Assembly (NCBI GenBank): GCA_030015575.1
Contig: CM057349.1
Location: 259,527,077-259,591,076 of the forward strand
From: Agapanthus africanus
Lineage: Eukaryota; Streptophyta; Magnoliopsida; Asparagales; Amaryllidaceae
DNA length: 64,000 nt
Direction: 5' to 3'
Shown here: one piece after another, positions 59,964-64,000 of the stretch
How the letters are laid out: each line of letters starts with the position of its first letter
How positions within the stretch are numbered: position 1 is the first letter of the stretch
Made by a program: the position numbers and the translations under genes
Notes under the pieces: generated by a model
The model's input: only the letters and a program-made list of their open reading frames with translations
Told to the model about the DNA's origin: nothing
Databases searched by the model: none

Positions 59964-62412
59964 TCGGTGATCTCGCCTCAATAGCATCACATCCGATACA
60001 ATATCTATAATCAGACATCCTAAGTCAAGAGTGCAGATCTATCATCATTATATAGCTCGTACGTAAATCTGTCGTACGTCATCCCAAATCTGGGTACAAG
60101 TCAATATCACATTCATCATATTATTCATCGGGTATCCTTTTTGTCAAAGATCATAATCCGAGGTACTGATCTATGTCTAGTACAATACTGATACCACCTA
60201 AGTATGCATAAACGTGTGTGAAACACTACGTCAAAGGACCCGCTACAACGTCATGTCGTATCTCAAATACGAACCCTGCCAAATCATCGATCTCACGGCC
60301 TCAATTCAAATCCCATCGACTCATCTCAATCCCAAGTACTATCCTCAAATCCAGTATATGATCACATAGTCCCATACCCATGTGAACACATAAATATATA
60401 ATCCCATATACGCACATGTAAAAGAAAGGATGTACGCAAGTATGTGCGTGCGTGTGTATGTGTGGTGTAACCTCTAATCTAGGGTTTCACAACACTAAAC
60501 CAATCCAAGCACACCAAATATCCATCTTTATCATCAATAATCTCAAACCATATATAATCAATATATGTGTGTATACGTATTCGTATACATCACCACGAAC
60601 TGCGGGGGTGCTATATGCCATCCACCCGACTTCTCCCCGTAGATATAAACTACTCACCTTGCTTCTTCGCTCGCCGGTGCCGACTTCGCCACGCGCATGC
60701 TTGTCGTCTCGAAGTCCACATGGGGTACCTACATATCATAACGCGCCGTATCGCATTAAAATCCGACTCATGACCAAAACGACACACGAATCCCACATAG
60801 GTCAAAACCTATGGTTTGCTTTCACAAATCAACCCAAAAACCCTCGACATCGGCGTACAAACGTCGATTGATCAAGAAAAACACCAAACATACCAATCAT
60901 GGTTTCAAAACTCACTAACTGTATAAGAAATAGGGTTTAATTCGTCAAACCCATAAAATTAAACCAATCGTTTTATTTTCCAAAAACCTAATTAGCACAA
61001 ATTCCCATTTCGGTTCAAAACTTGATGTTTTAACCAATCTACAAATTTTAACGATTCAAATGGCCAAAATGCTTATTAAATAACATAATTAGGTCATACA
61101 ACCCACTTCTATATTTTTAATCTCACTAATTATCATTAACTCAAAATTCAAGTTTGCAACAACTATCAATTTTAACAATTTCATAGTAAAAATGCACAAA
61201 CAACAATTTAGCTTGAATTTGCAAGATCTAAAATATTAAACTACAATTTAAAATGCTAATAATTCGATGAATAACCTAATTAGATTTTTCTCTTAAATAT
61301 ATTCATAGTTTACAAAAACCTAGTTTAAAAAAAAGCTTAATTTGGACATTTTAAATGTTACAATTTGGAAATTAGCAACTAGATTAATTTTGCATAGCAT
61401 TACCTAGTTAAATACAACACACAACTATAATCTCATACCCAAAACCCTAACCTTGAACTTGAACTTGCAATTCATAACCTAATTTAAACCACTCATTAAC
61501 TTAATTTGAAGAAATAATCAAACAATATAACAAAAGGCCAAGATTTATTATACCTCAAGAACCATGGATCTAACATAGAACTTGACCTCAAATTGAAATC
61601 TTTGCACCAAGATCCATGCTAAAAGAGATAAGGAAAAATGGGTAGGGCTTTAATTTGAATTTTAGCTTTGATTTTTGATGGAAATTGGTGAATTTTTTAT
61701 GGAAAATGAGAGGAGAAGATGGGAGGAGGGGCTGCTGTAGTGAGAGTGAGGGGATTCGGCCAATTTGGGGGGGTGAGGAGAGAGGGAATGAGGGGTTGAA
61801 AGTCAAAGGCAACAAGGCCCATACTTACATGTTTATTCTTTCATTTTAATTCATTGTTTTCTTTACTTTTACACTTGCATTTGGGGAAAACTTGGGGGGG
61901 GGGGGGGAAATTCTGCAGATTCGGCCAGCCATGGTGGGGGGGGTGAGTGTGTGTGTGGGTGTGGGAAATTTCCCAAGAAATGAAAGCCCAATTCAAGTCA
62001 AAAGCCCATCTCACATCTATTTAACTTAATTTCGCAAAATAAGACTTTTTCTATCATATTTTCTAAAACCGTTTGACAACAATTTTTTTTTAAAACCACA
62101 TGCTACACTCTAGTTTAAATGTGTCATGGTGCATAAAATTTGTATCAACCCATTCCAATTCGTAATATTCCCTAATTAAATGTATTAGTGACGGCTTAAA
62201 ATTATATTAAAATAATTAATTTCGGAAAATTTTTCAGAAAATTAGAAATTTTACATGTGGCTCAATAAACACCAATTACTAGCAATTACATAGCTAGAAT
62301 ATGAATATTTAATTTTATAATAAAGATATTTATATTTTGACTTTTTACAGAAAACCCCCTTATATTACCGATTTTTCCGAAATTTCACCGAAACGATTTT
62401 CAAAACGTTACA
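57784..62412 (-). repeat. LARD-R 5' LTR (4629 bp)
   Basis: TGTCACGACCC to CGTTACA. It aligns throughout with 50236-54879. It has the long hairpin at 59439-59504, a GT/AT microsatellite at 59906-59961 and a run of 14 G at 61894-61907. Followed by target-site copy TTCTA. Confidence 0.9.
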
Positions 62413-63213
62413 TTCTATATACAATCGTTCGGTGAGGAGCAACGACACAATCAGTCCTACTGCTTATACCTCTCACCACATTTCCTTGACCAGTAATCTA
62501 GTCTCACGCAACACAACATGTTGATGACGGCGATCTCTAATCTCTACGTGTGTGCCGACAACTGATCCTGGTTCCACTCTTACTTATTATTAATTTCTGG
62601 AAAGAACCCTTCAAGTCTCCTTCTAATCTCATCTATTCATCCTGCTCGGAACTAGAACTCATTACTGAATCCACTTTCTTTTTTGTAATAACTTCCATTT
62701 CCTCAAGATTTTCCTCTGAAAGGGTAGTCGTGCGCGCCTCTGCATATGCATCAAATCTTCAATATCGACGGTGAAGGACAACTGCCCACTGAAACTTTGC
62801 ACCAATCTCTTGTCCCATTACTCTCCAATATCAATCAATTAAGGAGCATATCGCACTAGTTACGCGAACTGCAAGTCATACTTGGTTATGACCAAGTTTG
62901 GAGTCTTACAAAACTCAAAAACTCCGGATAAGCTCTGATACTTTGTAGAAGAATCTAGCTAAGCTCACCTTCAAAAACTCGTTTCAATTCGGCGGAGGAA
63001 AACTTACTACATGATCTTTTTACTGATTGACTTGCATCAGGTATGAACAAGACCCATCGGAAGAAGCTAATCAACTTCACCGACCTGACATCGGAGCGCC
63101 ACAACGGATTAAAAGTCCTAACCATCCCACATCTGAACGACTGCGAATCCTATGTTCCATCTACACTTGTAAACATCCGCAATTGGGTTATGCAAGCGCC
63201 CCGGCCATCAAAC
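62413..63213 (-). mobile_element. Element D, right piece: internal end, primer site and 5' LTR fragment
   Basis: It continues from 50235 across LARD-R. The stretch 62418-62930 resembles LARD-R near 56230-56750. A primer-like GCTCTGATAC (62932-62941; GTATCAGAGC on the minus strand) is followed by TGTAGAAG at 62944, which I read as the end of the D 5' LTR. That LTR runs to 63213, where Cop-E is inserted. The interior without LARD-R would be about 1.7 kb. No protein domain is seen. Confidence 0.62.
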
Positions 63214-64000
63214 TGTTGGATATGTATGCCCTAGAGGCCATTATTGTATATGTATACGTGTGGATGCTTGGACATATATATGTACAGGCCAGTCTTGCTC
63301 GATATGATAGTATGCTATCTGGTTTGACTTTATCTTAACATGTGTATGTTTTACTTGCTATTACATATCTTTTATACATGTTGATAAAGCCCGTTAGATC
63401 ATTGCTAGACTACATGCGTTTTGATGTCGATCATACTTGTGGGAGCTGGGTAGTCGGTACGCACATCCTTAAATGGTCCCTAGTCGTAGGAGTATCGAGA
63501 CTGGGCATCGATATTCCGGAGTAAACTAGTGTATACGTTTCTAGACCCTGACGAAGGGCGATGGTATGGTCCCGCAACCATTGGTCTTTCGCATCTAAGA
63601 TTGTATACAGGTGCTCACTGGGGTGAGTACACCGGACGGACTCGCCAAGAAATTCTAGATGGTAATATACCTATCGTCAGATGGAAGTTCTCAGGTGGCA
63701 TGAGTATAGGTTAGTCCTTAGACCTGAGATCGTCATTTGTCTTATGTGATTTCCCACTGTCCTTTGATCACTACCCTACCATGGCTCTACTGAGTCGTGC
63801 AAACAGGTTTTGGTTGGGTACAGTCCCGAGCCACATGGAGGCAGTGAGCGATTGTCGGGGATTCTTCTCTCCGGGTATTGGGATTCGATATCGCACTATG
63901 TTCGATTGTTCAGGACCATAAGACCTTAGTCAAGGCAGACAGGATTTACTGATAAACTGATAAGTTGTTTTCCGGATTGGTCCTGAGCCGCATCAGCATG
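63214..64000 (+). mobile_element. Cop-E: start of a Copia-type LTR, cut by the right window edge
   Basis: It begins TGTTGGATATGTATGCCCTAGAGGCC, the Angela-like LTR start also seen on the minus strand of Cop-A and Cop-C. The palindrome GATAG-TATG-CTATC (63306-63319) and phrases such as GGTCCCTAGTCGTAGGAGT parallel the Cop-B LTR. 787 bp are visible. Being at the plus-strand left end, it is the 5' LTR of a plus-strand element or the end of a solo LTR; the window cannot decide. CAAAC (63209-63213) is the candidate target-site copy. Confidence 0.78.

Larger units (their letters stand above)
50236..62412 (-). mobile_element. LARD-R: structurally complete non-coding LTR element
   Basis: 12177 bp, minus strand, with target duplication TTCTA (50231-50235 and 62413-62417). 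LTRs are 4644 bp (50236-54879) and 4629 bp (57784-62412), differing by about 3% by eye. The interior is 2.9 kb with primer site and polypurine tract. It has no recognisable protein domains, and both LTR ends and priming sites are present, so it looks structurally whole but non-autonomous. The plan matches LARD elements known from grasses, which combine very long LTRs with a conserved non-coding interior. It sits inside element D, a relative. Confidence 0.9.

Noticed and set aside
61436-61455. Telomere-like AACCCTAA motifs
   Set aside because: Only single or double units occur within LARD LTRs, with no tandem run.
1-64000. Host protein-coding genes
   Set aside because: Every substantial frame falls in a named retroelement; I found no multi-exon host gene signal outside them.

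Overview
The window is a nest of plant LTR retrotransposons. I can support no host gene, tRNA, rRNA or CRISPR array in it. The Copia (Angela-type) and Tat-type Ty3/Gypsy protein motifs, the initiator-Met tRNA primer sites (TGGTATCAGAGC) and the very long LTRs point to an angiosperm with a large, repeat-rich genome. The sequence alone does not give the species.

Eight elements account for essentially every base. (1) LARD-L, 1-9357, minus strand: a large non-coding element with 4.56 kb LTRs, cut by the left window edge. (2) Tat-G, minus strand: a Tat-clade Gypsy element in three pieces (9358-12103, 32633-32863, 42979-48497). It has dual RNase H domains, a tandem-repeat 3' region and a reverse-oriented accessory reading frame. 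(3) Cop-A, 12104-32632, minus: a defective Copia element. (4) Cop-B, 12988-23136, plus: a Copia-derived element with dead coding sequence, sitting inside an LTR of Cop-A. (5) Cop-C, 32864-42978, minus: the best preserved Copia/Angela element, broken at about four points. (6) Element D, minus: a diverged relative of the LARD elements in two pieces (48498-50235 and 62413-63213). (7) LARD-R, 50236-62412, minus: a structurally complete non-coding element inserted in D. (8) Cop-E, 63214 to the window end, plus: the start of another Copia-type LTR, inserted in D.

The order of insertion is readable. Matching 5-bp target-site duplications close four elements: GTAGG for Cop-A, TCTTA for Cop-B, AGAAG for Cop-C and TTCTA for LARD-R. 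Nesting is four deep: D contains Tat-G, which contains Cop-A, which contains Cop-B. By-eye LTR divergence agrees: about 7-8% over the 132 comparable bases of Tat-G, about 3% for Cop-C, about 1% for Cop-A and about 0.3% for Cop-B. At 1.3e-8 substitutions per site per year these are very roughly 3, 1, 0.4 and 0.1 million years.

The most interesting signals are RNA-like structures inside non-coding parts. The LARD family and D share an array of GTGCA...TGCAC mini-hairpins whose stems change in a compensatory way. The Copia elements share GC-rich stem-loops about 200 nt after the primer site. Each Tat-G 3' tandem repeat carries a conserved stem. Cop-B has near-identical LTRs around long-dead coding sequence, which implies mobilisation in trans by relatives of Cop-C.
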